Assembly (NCBI RefSeq): GCF_023715725.1
Contig: NZ_JAMBOT010000012.1
Location: 1 to 64,000 of the forward strand
Direction: 5' to 3'
Origin: Paenibacillus pasadenensis
GTDB taxonomy: Bacteria; Bacillota; Bacilli; Paenibacillales; Paenibacillaceae
Length of the DNA: 64,000 nt
This document shows positions 44,252 to 52,185 of this stretch, one piece after another. The notes below the pieces were generated by a model, which saw only the letters and a program-made list of their open reading frames with translations, searched no databases and had not been told where the DNA came from. The first letter of the stretch is position 1. Each line of letters begins with the position of its first letter. The position numbers and the translations under genes were made by a program.

Positions 44252-46000
44252 TTAGTGGCTTCCCACAGCAGAAGATCCGTCTACAGCTGGCTTAGGAGCA
44301 TCCGTCGTTACGTCCGCGCTGACCAGACGATACACACGGGCTTCGTAAGGCTTGAGCGTCAAATCGCCGATTGTTTCCTCCGCATCCGTTAAATAGTTCG
44401 TCAGGAGCAGCTCGGTAATGCGTCCGGCTATTACGTCGGCCAGTCCTGCCGAAGCATCGTAGGAGCTAAGATTGGCCAGAACAAGCAGCTTATCGTTGCC
44501 ATAAGTTCTTGTATAAGCATAAATTTGGTGATGATGCTCCAGCACAAGATCATACGCGCCGTAGATCGCCGCTTGATTTTCCGCACGCAGGCGAATTAAC
44601 CGTTTATAGTGGTTGTAAATGGAGTCCGGATCCTCCATAGCTTGTTGCACGTTGATATGCGTGTAGTTCGGATTGACTTTAAGCCATGGCGTACCGGTCG
44701 TAAAGCCGGCGTTCTCCTCAGCACTCCACTGCATCGGTGTGCGTGAGTTGTCGCGACCTGTTTTCCAGATGACGCGCATGACGTCCTCATGGCTCTTGCC
44801 GTTTTTCGTTTCGTAACGGTACATATTTTTAATTGCAACGTCGTTGTAATCTTCAATGGACGGGAACTGCACGTTGGTCATGCCCAGCTCCTGCCCTTGA
44901 TAGATAAACGGCGTTCCTTGCATGAGGAAGAACATCGTCGCTAGCGATTTTGCCGACTCTTTCCAATACAGGCCGTCATCGCCCCATGTGGATACCGAGC
45001 GTGGCTGATCGTGGTTTTCCAGGAAAAGCGCGTTCCAGCCGCGGCTTTCCAGACCTTTTTGCCAGCGGGTCAGGGTTGATTTAAGGGAGTGCAAATCCAG
45101 ACCGCCCTCCGGGCTCCTGTTCCACAACCCGAGATGCTCGAATTGGAAAATCATATTAAAAGCGCCCTTTTGCTCGTCGACCCATGCCTCGGAATCGCCG
45201 ACCGATACGCCGTTAGCTTCGCCGACTGTTACCGCTTCCGGGTATTTGCTCAGCGTTTCGTTCTTCAGCTCGGCCAGAAAATCGTGAATACCTTCACGGT
45301 TCATATGGCCGTCAAAGCTTGGCACGTAAGCAAGACCGTGCGGATTATGCATATCCGGGAAACCCGGCACTTTTTTGATGTGGGAGATTGCATCAACGCG
45401 GAAACCATCGATGCCTTTGTCCAGCCACCAGTTAATCATGTCATACAGCTCGTGGCGCACAGCAGGATTTTCCCAGTTCAGATCCGGCTGCCTGCGGGAG
45501 AAAATGTGCATGAAGTGCTGTCCCGTTTTATCATCGTACTCCCATGCGGGTCCGCCAAAAATGCTTTCCCAGTTGTTCGGCTCTGCTCCAGTATACGGAT
45601 TCGGATCACGCCAGATGTAATAGTCCCTTTTGGCGCTGTCCTTGCCGGAACGAGACTCAATGAACCAAGGATGCTCATCCGAGGTGTGATTAATGACCAA
45701 ATCAAGAATCAGCTTCATGCCGCGGGCATGTACCTCCTCCAGCAGCCGGTCAAAATCCTCCATCGTGCCGAATTCACCCATAATGTCCTGGTAATCCGAA
45801 ATATCGTAACCGTTATCGTCATTAGGAGATTTGTAGATTGGACAGATCCAGATCAGGTTGATACCCAGTCCCTTCAAATAATCCAGCTTAGAAATAATGC
45901 CCGGAATATCCCCGATTCCGTCTCCATTGCTATCCATAAACGAACGCGGATAAATTTGGTAAGCGGTTGCTTCCTTCCACCAGCGAATCGATGTGTTCAA
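44252..46000 (-). CDS. Alpha-glucosidase / oligo-1,6-glucosidase (GH13)
   Basis: A 582-residue cytosolic GH13 enzyme, very similar in order to B. subtilis MalL. The nucleophile lies in GIDGFRVDAISH, the acid/base in VTVGEANGV, and the third catalytic Asp in FLENHDQPRS; DLVINHTSDEHPWF is also typical. It would cut isomaltose or maltose-type oligosaccharides. The TTG at 46000 is chosen because AAAGGGTG lies 6 bases upstream and a family-like start (SIRWWKEATAYQIYPRSF) follows; codons further upstream belong to the probable leader. Confidence 0.9.
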   Translation of the reverse strand: MNTSIRWWKEATAYQIYPRSFMDSNGDGIGDIPGIISKLDYLKGLGINLIWICPIYKSPNDDNGYDISDYQDIMGEFGTMEDFDRLLEEVHARGMKLILDLVINHTSDEHPWFIESRSGKDSAKRDYYIWRDPNPYTGAEPNNWESIFGGPAWEYDDKTGQHFMHIFSRRQPDLNWENPAVRHELYDMINWWLDKGIDGFRVDAISHIKKVPGFPDMHNPHGLAYVPSFDGHMNREGIHDFLAELKNETLSKYPEAVTVGEANGVSVGDSEAWVDEQKGAFNMIFQFEHLGLWNRSPEGGLDLHSLKSTLTRWQKGLESRGWNALFLENHDQPRSVSTWGDDGLYWKESAKSLATMFFLMQGTPFIYQGQELGMTNVQFPSIEDYNDVAIKNMYRYETKNGKSHEDVMRVIWKTGRDNSRTPMQWSAEENAGFTTGTPWLKVNPNYTHINVQQAMEDPDSIYNHYKRLIRLRAENQAAIYGAYDLVLEHHHQIYAYTRTYGNDKLLVLANLSSYDASAGLADVIAGRITELLLTNYLTDAEETIGDLTLKPYEARVYRLVSADVTTDAPKPAVDGSSAVGSH

Positions 46001-46074
46001 TGTAATCACCCTTTGCTTAAACTTATCTGGCCGAAAGGAGAAACGTGACGGTTTCAGCTGTCGCCAAAGGTTGT

Positions 46075-46110
46075 ACAAACGTTTGCGCATCATTGTTCAT
46101 CATCATAGCA
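46075..46110 (-). promoter_or_regulatory. Promoter and LacI/MalR/CcpA-like operator of the alpha-glucosidase gene
   Basis: An extended -10 (TGC TATGAT, hexamer 46102-46107) predicts a start near 46095. Directly downstream lies GCGCAAACGTTTGTAC (core CAAACGTTTG, 46077-46086), a palindrome with the central CG and shape of LacI-family sites such as MalR operators and cre sites. Binding there would block transcription. No regulator gene is nearby. Confidence 0.55.
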
Positions 46111-46256
46111 TATTCTACAGCCTGTGGCATGTGAATTTTCGACTCTAGTAGCATTTAGTATGGTCCAAAAAGCTAGAGTTAAACCCTTTGCCGCTGCTTC
46201 AATTTCGGAGTATGGGGAAGACGATAAAGCGTTATTATCAAATATGCTGAAAATGA

Positions 46257-46289
46257 CAAAAAGGACACTCCGGGAGTGTCCTTTTTGTG
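46257..46289 (-). terminator. Terminator of the SLH protein gene
   Basis: Strong stem AAAAAGGACACTCC/GGAGTGTCCTTTTT on both sides, 12 bases after the SLH gene stop. Confidence 0.9.
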
Positions 46290-46299
46290 GGATTGGTTA

Positions 46300-47778
46300 T
46301 TAGGATGGAGGCCAAGGGATAGGAGGACCTACAGGTGGAACTATAGGAGGGCCTACAGGAGGACCTACAGGAGGAATACCTGGACCACCTGGTGGTAAGG
46401 AGATTCCTTCTTTAAAGAATTGTTTTGTAGTCGTAATAGGGGTTCCGTTTAGATCCTTTACGCCTGAAATCCACAAATTAAGAAGTGCACCAGGAGCTAG
46501 CCCCTCATATTCTGAACCCAGTTCAAGCTTCACTTGATTGTCCGAAAGAAGCGAAACCTCTAAAATTGGTATGACTATAGGCGCCCATGGGTTCATGGTT
46601 GGAGCATTAAGAATGTAATTTCCTTTAACTAAAACCGTGCTTTCATCAAGGGAATTGTTAAATGTAATAACTACTCCATTGATCGTGTCGTAAGTCACTT
46701 CTGTAACAGTCAAACTAGGGTAGACCGTATAAATTTCCGTCATAACTTCGCTGGAAATTCCATCCTTTACAGCAATCGCCTTTACCGTCGTGTCCGCAAC
46801 GATAACGATTGAGTTGTTGGTGTACACCGAATCAGTAACACTTGGCTCTGATCCATCAAGTGTATAATAAACCGATGCGCCGACTGTTTCAGTAGTAAGC
46901 GAAATTACTGTTCCCAATACGACTTGACCGCTAGGAGGATTTGCTACCGGCTTTGCAACTGTTTCCGGCGTTGGTGTTGGTGTTGGTGTCGCCGTCGGTG
47001 TCGGCGTCGGAGTCACTTCCGGCGTCGACGTAGGATACGTCCAAGGCGGCAGCGTCGGTGCTACCGTTGGTGTCGGCGTTGGTGTTGGCGTTGCCGAAGG
47101 GGTAGGAGTCGGTGTTGGCGAAGCTTGAATTTCTTTATAAACTTCCTTCGCCTCATACGCTCCGACAACAAGCAGATCCCGCGTAGCATTCGATTTTCCG
47201 CCGAATTTGCCGTCAGCGCCGTTGCTCAACAGCTTTAGTTCAAGAGCAAGGGCAACATAGCCCTTTGCCCAGTCTGATACGGTGTTATCTTTGACGCCCG
47301 GTGTTTCTTCGGCTTTATCTTTTTGACCAAGGCCGCGGACCAAAAAGGTCGCAAGCTGCTCCTTCGTCACCTTGCCCGCAGGATTAAATGTTCCTTCACC
47401 ATAACCCTCGGTAATGCCTGCTTTTTTGACAGCCTCGATAAAAGGCAGCGCGTAACCGTTCGCCTTGTCATCGGCTTGAACGTCTTTAAAGCTGGACGTT
47501 TTAAGCGAAGAATCCACTTCCAAACCAAAAATAAGCGCCGCTACCTTGGCAAATTGCGCACGGTTCATTTCTTCCTTCAGCCCAAAGTTGCCTTCTGCTA
47601 CGCCGTTGAATACACCAGCCGAAATAAGCGCGTCAAACTTCGCTTTGGTCGCCGCGTCCAAATCCTTCAGATCTTTGAAGTCTGCAGACGTTTTTGGCGT
47701 CGAGCTCGCTGCATAAGCCGAGCTTCCGGATAAGACCAGAAGTACAGCCATGAACATAACGAACCATCTTTTTTTCAT
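46300..47778 (-). CDS. SLH-domain surface protein with Thr/Pro linker and Pro-rich C-terminus
   Basis: A 492-residue exported protein. A signal peptide (MKKRWFVMFMAVLLVLSGSSAYAA) precedes three SLH-like repeats (about 35-210; e.g. GVAEGNFGLKEEMNRAQFAKVAALIFG, GITEGYGEGTFNPAGKVTKEQLATFLVRGLG) that bind secondary cell-wall polymer. A (TP)n linker follows (about 212-275), then a chitobiase-C-like domain (PSGQVVLGTVISLTTETVGASVYYTLDGSEP), a beta domain of the CopC/Big type, and a repetitive GPPVGPPIVPP tail. The function beyond wall attachment is unknown. The ATG at 47778 follows GGGGAG by 10 bases. Confidence 0.85.
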   Translation of the reverse strand: MKKRWFVMFMAVLLVLSGSSAYAASSTPKTSADFKDLKDLDAATKAKFDALISAGVFNGVAEGNFGLKEEMNRAQFAKVAALIFGLEVDSSLKTSSFKDVQADDKANGYALPFIEAVKKAGITEGYGEGTFNPAGKVTKEQLATFLVRGLGQKDKAEETPGVKDNTVSDWAKGYVALALELKLLSNGADGKFGGKSNATRDLLVVGAYEAKEVYKEIQASPTPTPTPSATPTPTPTPTVAPTLPPWTYPTSTPEVTPTPTPTATPTPTPTPETVAKPVANPPSGQVVLGTVISLTTETVGASVYYTLDGSEPSVTDSVYTNNSIVIVADTTVKAIAVKDGISSEVMTEIYTVYPSLTVTEVTYDTINGVVITFNNSLDESTVLVKGNYILNAPTMNPWAPIVIPILEVSLLSDNQVKLELGSEYEGLAPGALLNLWISGVKDLNGTPITTTKQFFKEGISLPPGGPGIPPVGPPVGPPIVPPVGPPIPWPPS

Positions 47779-47906
47779 CAACTTGTATCTCCCCTTTCTT
47801 CTTTCACGAATTAACTTCCAACGAATTCTATCGACAACCTATTTTAAAGATTGAAGAGCGTTACGCGCTATGAATAAAAATAGATTAGACAGTCGCTGTG
47901 TAAACA

Positions 47907-47930
47907 AAAAGAGCTGCCATCGCAGCTCTC
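47907..47930 (-). terminator. Terminator of the cobalamin-riboswitch operon
   Basis: AGAGCTGC-GATG-GCAGCTCT followed by TTTTTG on the minus strand, just beyond the stop of the S-component gene. Confidence 0.85.
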
Positions 47931-47936
47931 TCATTA

Positions 47937-48671
47937 TTAAGGCTCCAGCAGCCCATACTTTTCTTTTATCCGGTCCAGCTTTTCCAGCATGGGCCTCGCA
48001 AGTATGAATAGGAAAAATACCGTCGCCACAGCATGAACGAAATCAAACCAAAATCCGGAGGCAAAAGCAGCAGTCAACGCCTGCAGGTTTAACTGAGGTG
48101 TAACCATCAATACTGAGCTTACGTTCATAATGCTTCCGTAAATAACGATCGCAGCAGCTCCGCCAAAAAGGCATAAGGACCACTTGCTCCTTTTCAGCCA
48201 CCCTTTGCGAAATAAAGCTCCTGCCAAAAACCCAATTATGCCAAATCCGAACATCTGCCACGGCGTCCACGGCCCTTGCCCAAAAAAGAAATTGGATACC
48301 AACGCTGTAGCAGCACCGACGAGAAACCCCGCCTCAGCTCCAAAGCTGACTCCGGCAACGATCACAATAGCCAGAACCGGTTTGAACTGCGGCAGCATAA
48401 AAAAGGCGGACCGTCCTGCCACAGCTATTGCAGTGAGCACCGCAATGACGACCAGCTCCCGCGCCTGTGGCTTGCGCCCCTCGAATACAATTGCAAACGG
48501 AATAAACGTATAGAGCAGTAAAAGCAGGCTGATAAAATAATATTTTCGGTCGTCCAAGAAGAATACGCCCATCAGAATCGTAGCCGGGATAACGATCAGA
48601 ATCAGTAACGCAGCCGTTAAGGTACGTTTACCAAGGCGACGTCGGCTCACATTTTCCGGCTGTTTAAGCAT
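47937..48671 (-). CDS. ECF transporter S component, cobalamin type (CbrT-like)
   Basis: A 244-residue membrane protein with six helices. The segments RSAFFMLPQFKPVLAIVIVAGVSFGAEAGFLVGA and SNFFFGQGPWTPWQMFGFGIIGFLAGALF are what I know from S components assigned to vitamin B12 (CbrT). It would bind the corrinoid and topple to release it, driven by the EcfA-T module encoded just upstream. The ATG at 48671 has AAGGAG 10 bases upstream and overlaps the ATPase gene by 25 bases. It is the last gene of an operon behind a cobalamin riboswitch, which supports the substrate call. Confidence 0.82.
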   Translation of the reverse strand: MLKQPENVSRRRLGKRTLTAALLILIVIPATILMGVFFLDDRKYYFISLLLLLYTFIPFAIVFEGRKPQARELVVIAVLTAIAVAGRSAFFMLPQFKPVLAIVIVAGVSFGAEAGFLVGAATALVSNFFFGQGPWTPWQMFGFGIIGFLAGALFRKGWLKRSKWSLCLFGGAAAIVIYGSIMNVSSVLMVTPQLNLQALTAAFASGFWFDFVHAVATVFFLFILARPMLEKLDRIKEKYGLLEP

Positions 48672-50338
48672 CGCTGGACCACTCCTTCTACCGTTACTGC
48701 ATCCCGCCATAAATGACGCGCCATCCGATTCGCCGAAGTGGTGTAAAAGCTGTTTCCGGAAAAAAAGCTCTCTGCGCTGCCAGAGGAAACAACGGCTCCG
48801 TCAAAAAACATGGAGCAAACCTCCCCGTATTTAGCGCAAAACTCAACGTCATGGGAAACCATCAGGATGGTCACGCCTTGAGCGTTCAGCTTCTGCAAAA
48901 AGAGTCCCAGCTTTTCTTTAAAAAAGCCGTCCAGCCCTTTGGTCGGTTCGTCCAGAATGAGGATGGAAGGCTCCAACAGCAGTACTTTGGCCAGCGCAGC
49001 CCGCTGCTGCTCCCCTCCGCTCAGATCATACGGATGTTTGGCCAGCAGCGGCTCCAGCTCCGCAAACACGGTTACGTCTTGTACCTTTAGTTTCTGCTGC
49101 TCATGAGACAATCCTGAATCGGACAGGATGTCATACAAATCAAGCTCTACCGTCTTTTTGACAAACAAGGCTTGCGGATTTTGCGGAAGAACGCCTAGAA
49201 ATTTCCGGAACAAATCGGACGTCTTCATTGATGACGGCTGACGGCCCTCCAGCAGCACTTTCCCCCGATATGGACGGACGATTCCAGCCAAAAGCGACAG
49301 CGCAGTTGATTTTCCCGTGCCGTTGCCCCCTACGATACAATGGAACTCACCTTTGGGCACTCGAATCGACAAGTCCTTAATGATATCAGGGCCAGTTTTC
49401 TCATATTTAAACCAGACGTCTCTAAATTCGATTGCTATAGGGCGATCAGCTGCAACCAGGTCCTCCTCGATTTCCATAGCCGGCTCAACTGCACCATTAC
49501 TAAAATGATTCAGCAGCCACTGCCGTCCTTCCTTTACGGTCAGCGGAAGCTGCTGGGAGAAGATCGCGCCTGTTTCTACCGATGTGTAAATTCTCATAGG
49601 CGCAGGCATTGAGGCATACATGGGATGTCCGAGCTCATGCAGCTTTCTCCCGGAAATTTGCGGCGTGTCGTCTGCAATAATACACCCGTCGTCCATTACG
49701 ACCAGCCGGTCGCTTAAAGGCAAAACCTCCTCCAGACGATGCTCCGTCATGATGACGGTTGTGCCTAGCTCGCGGTTAATTTTACCCACTGTTGCCAGGA
49801 AATCCGCTGCGGCAATGGGATCCAGCTGCGACGTCGGTTCGTCCAAAATGAGCACAGACGGGTGCATCGCCATAACCGAAGCCAGCGCGAGCAGCTGTTT
49901 CTGTCCGCCGGACAGCTCCGTAACGGATCGGTGAAACCATGTCTGTATGCCGAAAAAACTGGCCATCTCCGCCACGCGCAGCCGAATCGTCCCCACATTG
50001 AGGCCCAGGCTCTCCAAGCCAAACGCCAGCTCATGCCATACTTTGTCGGTTACGATGCTGTTGTCGGGATGCTGCAGCACAAATCCGATTTCGGCAGCCT
50101 GAGTTCTGTGACCGACCTCGCCAAGCGGTTTTCCGTTGTATTCAATGAAGCCGCTGCGGGTCCCGTGAGGCGCAAGAACCGGCTTGAGCTGCCGGAGCAG
50201 AGTGCTTTTGCCGCTGCCTGACTTGCCGATTACCGTTACAAATTCTCCGCTCGATATCGTCAAATTGATCGATGACAACGCCTTTTTCTCCTGCCCCGGA
50301 AAAGCGAAGCTTAAGCCTTGGATTCGATAAATCTCCAT
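48647..50338 (-). CDS. Fused ECF transporter ATPase (EcfA-EcfA')
   Basis: A 563-residue protein carrying two ABC ATPase domains in one chain. Domain 1 (about 1-240) has Walker A GKSGSGKST, signature LSGGQKQLLA and Walker B VLILDEPTS; domain 2 (about 305-530) has GGNGTGKST, LSGGEQQRAA and ILILDEPTK. In many ECF systems the two ATPases are separate genes; here they are fused. It energises the S component through EcfT. The ATG at 50338 has GGAGG 7 bases upstream and overlaps the ecfT gene by 28 bases. Confidence 0.93.
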   Translation of the reverse strand: MEIYRIQGLSFAFPGQEKKALSSINLTISSGEFVTVIGKSGSGKSTLLRQLKPVLAPHGTRSGFIEYNGKPLGEVGHRTQAAEIGFVLQHPDNSIVTDKVWHELAFGLESLGLNVGTIRLRVAEMASFFGIQTWFHRSVTELSGGQKQLLALASVMAMHPSVLILDEPTSQLDPIAAADFLATVGKINRELGTTVIMTEHRLEEVLPLSDRLVVMDDGCIIADDTPQISGRKLHELGHPMYASMPAPMRIYTSVETGAIFSQQLPLTVKEGRQWLLNHFSNGAVEPAMEIEEDLVAADRPIAIEFRDVWFKYEKTGPDIIKDLSIRVPKGEFHCIVGGNGTGKSTALSLLAGIVRPYRGKVLLEGRQPSSMKTSDLFRKFLGVLPQNPQALFVKKTVELDLYDILSDSGLSHEQQKLKVQDVTVFAELEPLLAKHPYDLSGGEQQRAALAKVLLLEPSILILDEPTKGLDGFFKEKLGLFLQKLNAQGVTILMVSHDVEFCAKYGEVCSMFFDGAVVSSGSAESFFSGNSFYTTSANRMARHLWRDAVTVEGVVQRCLNSRKM

Positions 50339-51204
50339 TTCACTTCCTCCATTAGTTGAAGCATTACGGGCAGCAAACATACGATGAAATACGCCCCGTA
50401 CACTGCGGCTCCGAACGGCGAGTATCCTTTTACGGCAATGGACGGAAAAAAGCGGATTGAGTTGCTCCCCCATGCAGCTCCAGCCAGAACAACCGCCGCC
50501 AGTGCCGTTAAAATCGCCAGGACAATAATATCTCTCCGGTCAAAACGATAGATCGAAAAGCTTGTCCGCTTCGGCAGACCATATCCCCTTGCTTTCATGG
50601 AGTCCGCCGTCTCAATCGCATTTTCAAACGCCCAGGTGGTCAAAATCGATACCATTCGCAATCCGCCGCGCGCTTTCTGAATGAAATTGCCTTGTGTCAC
50701 ATCTCTTCCGATGCAGCGCTGCGCCTGGGAAATAACCGACAGCTGATGCCGGTATCGCGGCACAAAACGAAGCGTCATCGAGAGGATGAGCGACAGCGCC
50801 GGCATCACTTTGCCGAACAAATAGATTAATTTATCCGAGGTCATCACTTTGTTAAAGCAGGAAAACCAGATGATGACGGTCACATACATGCAAGCTGCTG
50901 CCACTCCATAAACAATCGATTCTTTGGTTACGTGATTCCCGTTCGGAAGATAGAACAGAATGGTCGCCCCCGCGTGGTTAAACAGCGGATTAAACGCGGC
51001 CAACACAAGCAGCAGCGGCAGCATGTAGATTAGATTGAATAAAATAGCTTTCCGGCCGTTCAGCACGACGGAGTAGGATAAAGCGCCAATAAGCGAAATT
51101 GCCAGCGACAGCGGATGCATGAACGCCATTGAACATCCGATGACGAGAGCAAAATAGGCCAGATTTACGAACGGATGAAATCCCGCAAAGCTGTCGCGTC
51201 TCAA
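50311..51204 (-). CDS. ECF transporter transmembrane component EcfT
   Basis: A 297-residue membrane scaffold of the CbiQ/EcfT family. The coupling helices with Ala-Arg-Gly motifs are seen in QARRCIGR-like AQRCIGRDV and in SMKARGYGLPKRTSF. It starts at TTG (51204), overlapping the previous stop by four bases (TTGA), with a GGAGGGGG site upstream. It joins the ATPase pair to the S component. Confidence 0.92.
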   Translation of the reverse strand: MRRDSFAGFHPFVNLAYFALVIGCSMAFMHPLSLAISLIGALSYSVVLNGRKAILFNLIYMLPLLLVLAAFNPLFNHAGATILFYLPNGNHVTKESIVYGVAAACMYVTVIIWFSCFNKVMTSDKLIYLFGKVMPALSLILSMTLRFVPRYRHQLSVISQAQRCIGRDVTQGNFIQKARGGLRMVSILTTWAFENAIETADSMKARGYGLPKRTSFSIYRFDRRDIIVLAILTALAAVVLAGAAWGSNSIRFFPSIAVKGYSPFGAAVYGAYFIVCLLPVMLQLMEEVKWRFIESKA

Positions 51205-52106
51205 CGCTCCCCCTCCGATGACGCCTGTTCAGCTCCAACATCCCGCCCCAGATCACAGGTATAAACCCACTCGATCCGATCCCCGTTTTTAAGCTCGTAG
51301 CGGCTTGATCCGTAATTCGGAAATTCTCCGTTTACTTTATACATCCAGCCGCTCAATTCCCCGCAATCGAACTCGTAGATGTTATGAATGCCTTCAATAT
51401 AGTTGCTGTTATATATGGGAGACATCTCAAATTCCAGATGAATCTTGCTGCGTTTCATCTCACGAAGCAGTACGTCAAATACGCTCTCACCTTTTTTAAA
51501 GGTAACCTTTTGTGCGGAGTAGATGATCCCGTCCTTAGGAACAAGCTCCAGCTTATCCTCGTTAAAATGGTCCAGATTGTCCAAAATAGCCACAGCGGTG
51601 ACGGACAGCGCCGCTGTTAACTGCGTTTCCGCTGAGCCTTTTCCCGAAGGTTTTGGATTATCCGGCTTAGGAGTCGATTTGCTGCCGCTGCCAGCGCCCG
51701 TGTTAGCTTTTTTTGGGGGAGGAGTGACGGTTGGCGTGGTTGAATCTGATGAGGCTTTGCCTGGGTGCTGAGCGTTCTTTTTCTCCCCGGACGGCTGCGG
51801 ATTTCCTTTGCCTGGGGGAGGCGATTGCTTCTGCTCTTTCTGACCAGAGCTGTTCGTTGCCGCAGGAGACGGATCAGAAGCCGTTCTGCCTGGAGTAACG
51901 GAAGGCGCACTCTTCTGTTCAGAAGTAGATTCTGGAGAAACCGTTGCAGTAGGTCCTGGCGTAATCTCCTTACTGGCAGCTAGTTCGGACTTCCCTCCGG
52001 CCGGTTGACCGCTCCTCGGACCGCCGCTGCCATCAAAGAAAAAAGCCGCCGCCAGCAAAACTGCGATTCCAAACAGAGCAATCCATTTTTTTACCGACAT
52101 CTTCAT
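51201..52106 (-). CDS. Membrane-anchored DUF4430 (transcobalamin-C-like) protein
   Basis: A 301-residue exported protein. An N-terminal signal/anchor (KKWIALFGIAVLLAAAFFF) precedes about 130 residues of Ser/Pro/Lys/Gly-rich linker that could span the wall, then a DUF4430 domain (about 205-290: GESVFDVLLREM, YIEGIHNIYEFDCGELSGWMYKVNGEFPNYGSSRYELKNGDRIEWVYT). DUF4430 is the fold of the C-terminal domain of transcobalamin. It lies between the big surface protein and EcfT, so a relay role toward the transporter is plausible. GGAGGTGATC precedes the ATG. Confidence 0.85.
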   Translation of the reverse strand: MKMSVKKWIALFGIAVLLAAAFFFDGSGGPRSGQPAGGKSELAASKEITPGPTATVSPESTSEQKSAPSVTPGRTASDPSPAATNSSGQKEQKQSPPPGKGNPQPSGEKKNAQHPGKASSDSTTPTVTPPPKKANTGAGSGSKSTPKPDNPKPSGKGSAETQLTAALSVTAVAILDNLDHFNEDKLELVPKDGIIYSAQKVTFKKGESVFDVLLREMKRSKIHLEFEMSPIYNSNYIEGIHNIYEFDCGELSGWMYKVNGEFPNYGSSRYELKNGDRIEWVYTCDLGRDVGAEQASSEGER

Positions 52107-52185
52107 TTGATCACCTCCATAAACGAAAAGCAGAGCGGAAGCTCCGCTCCGCCTTTATCAGCCGGATCGACTGAAACGTCTGCCG

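Noticed and set aside
46924..47110. Repetitive stretch in the SLH gene considered as a non-coding repeat
   Set aside because: It encodes an in-frame Thr/Pro linker between the SLH and chitobiase-like domains.
52128..52150. Hairpin between the giant surface protein gene and the next gene, considered as a terminator
   Set aside because: Short stem (GAGCGG/CCGCTC) and only four T. At most it reduces read-through within the operon, and the functional link of the genes argues for cotranscription.
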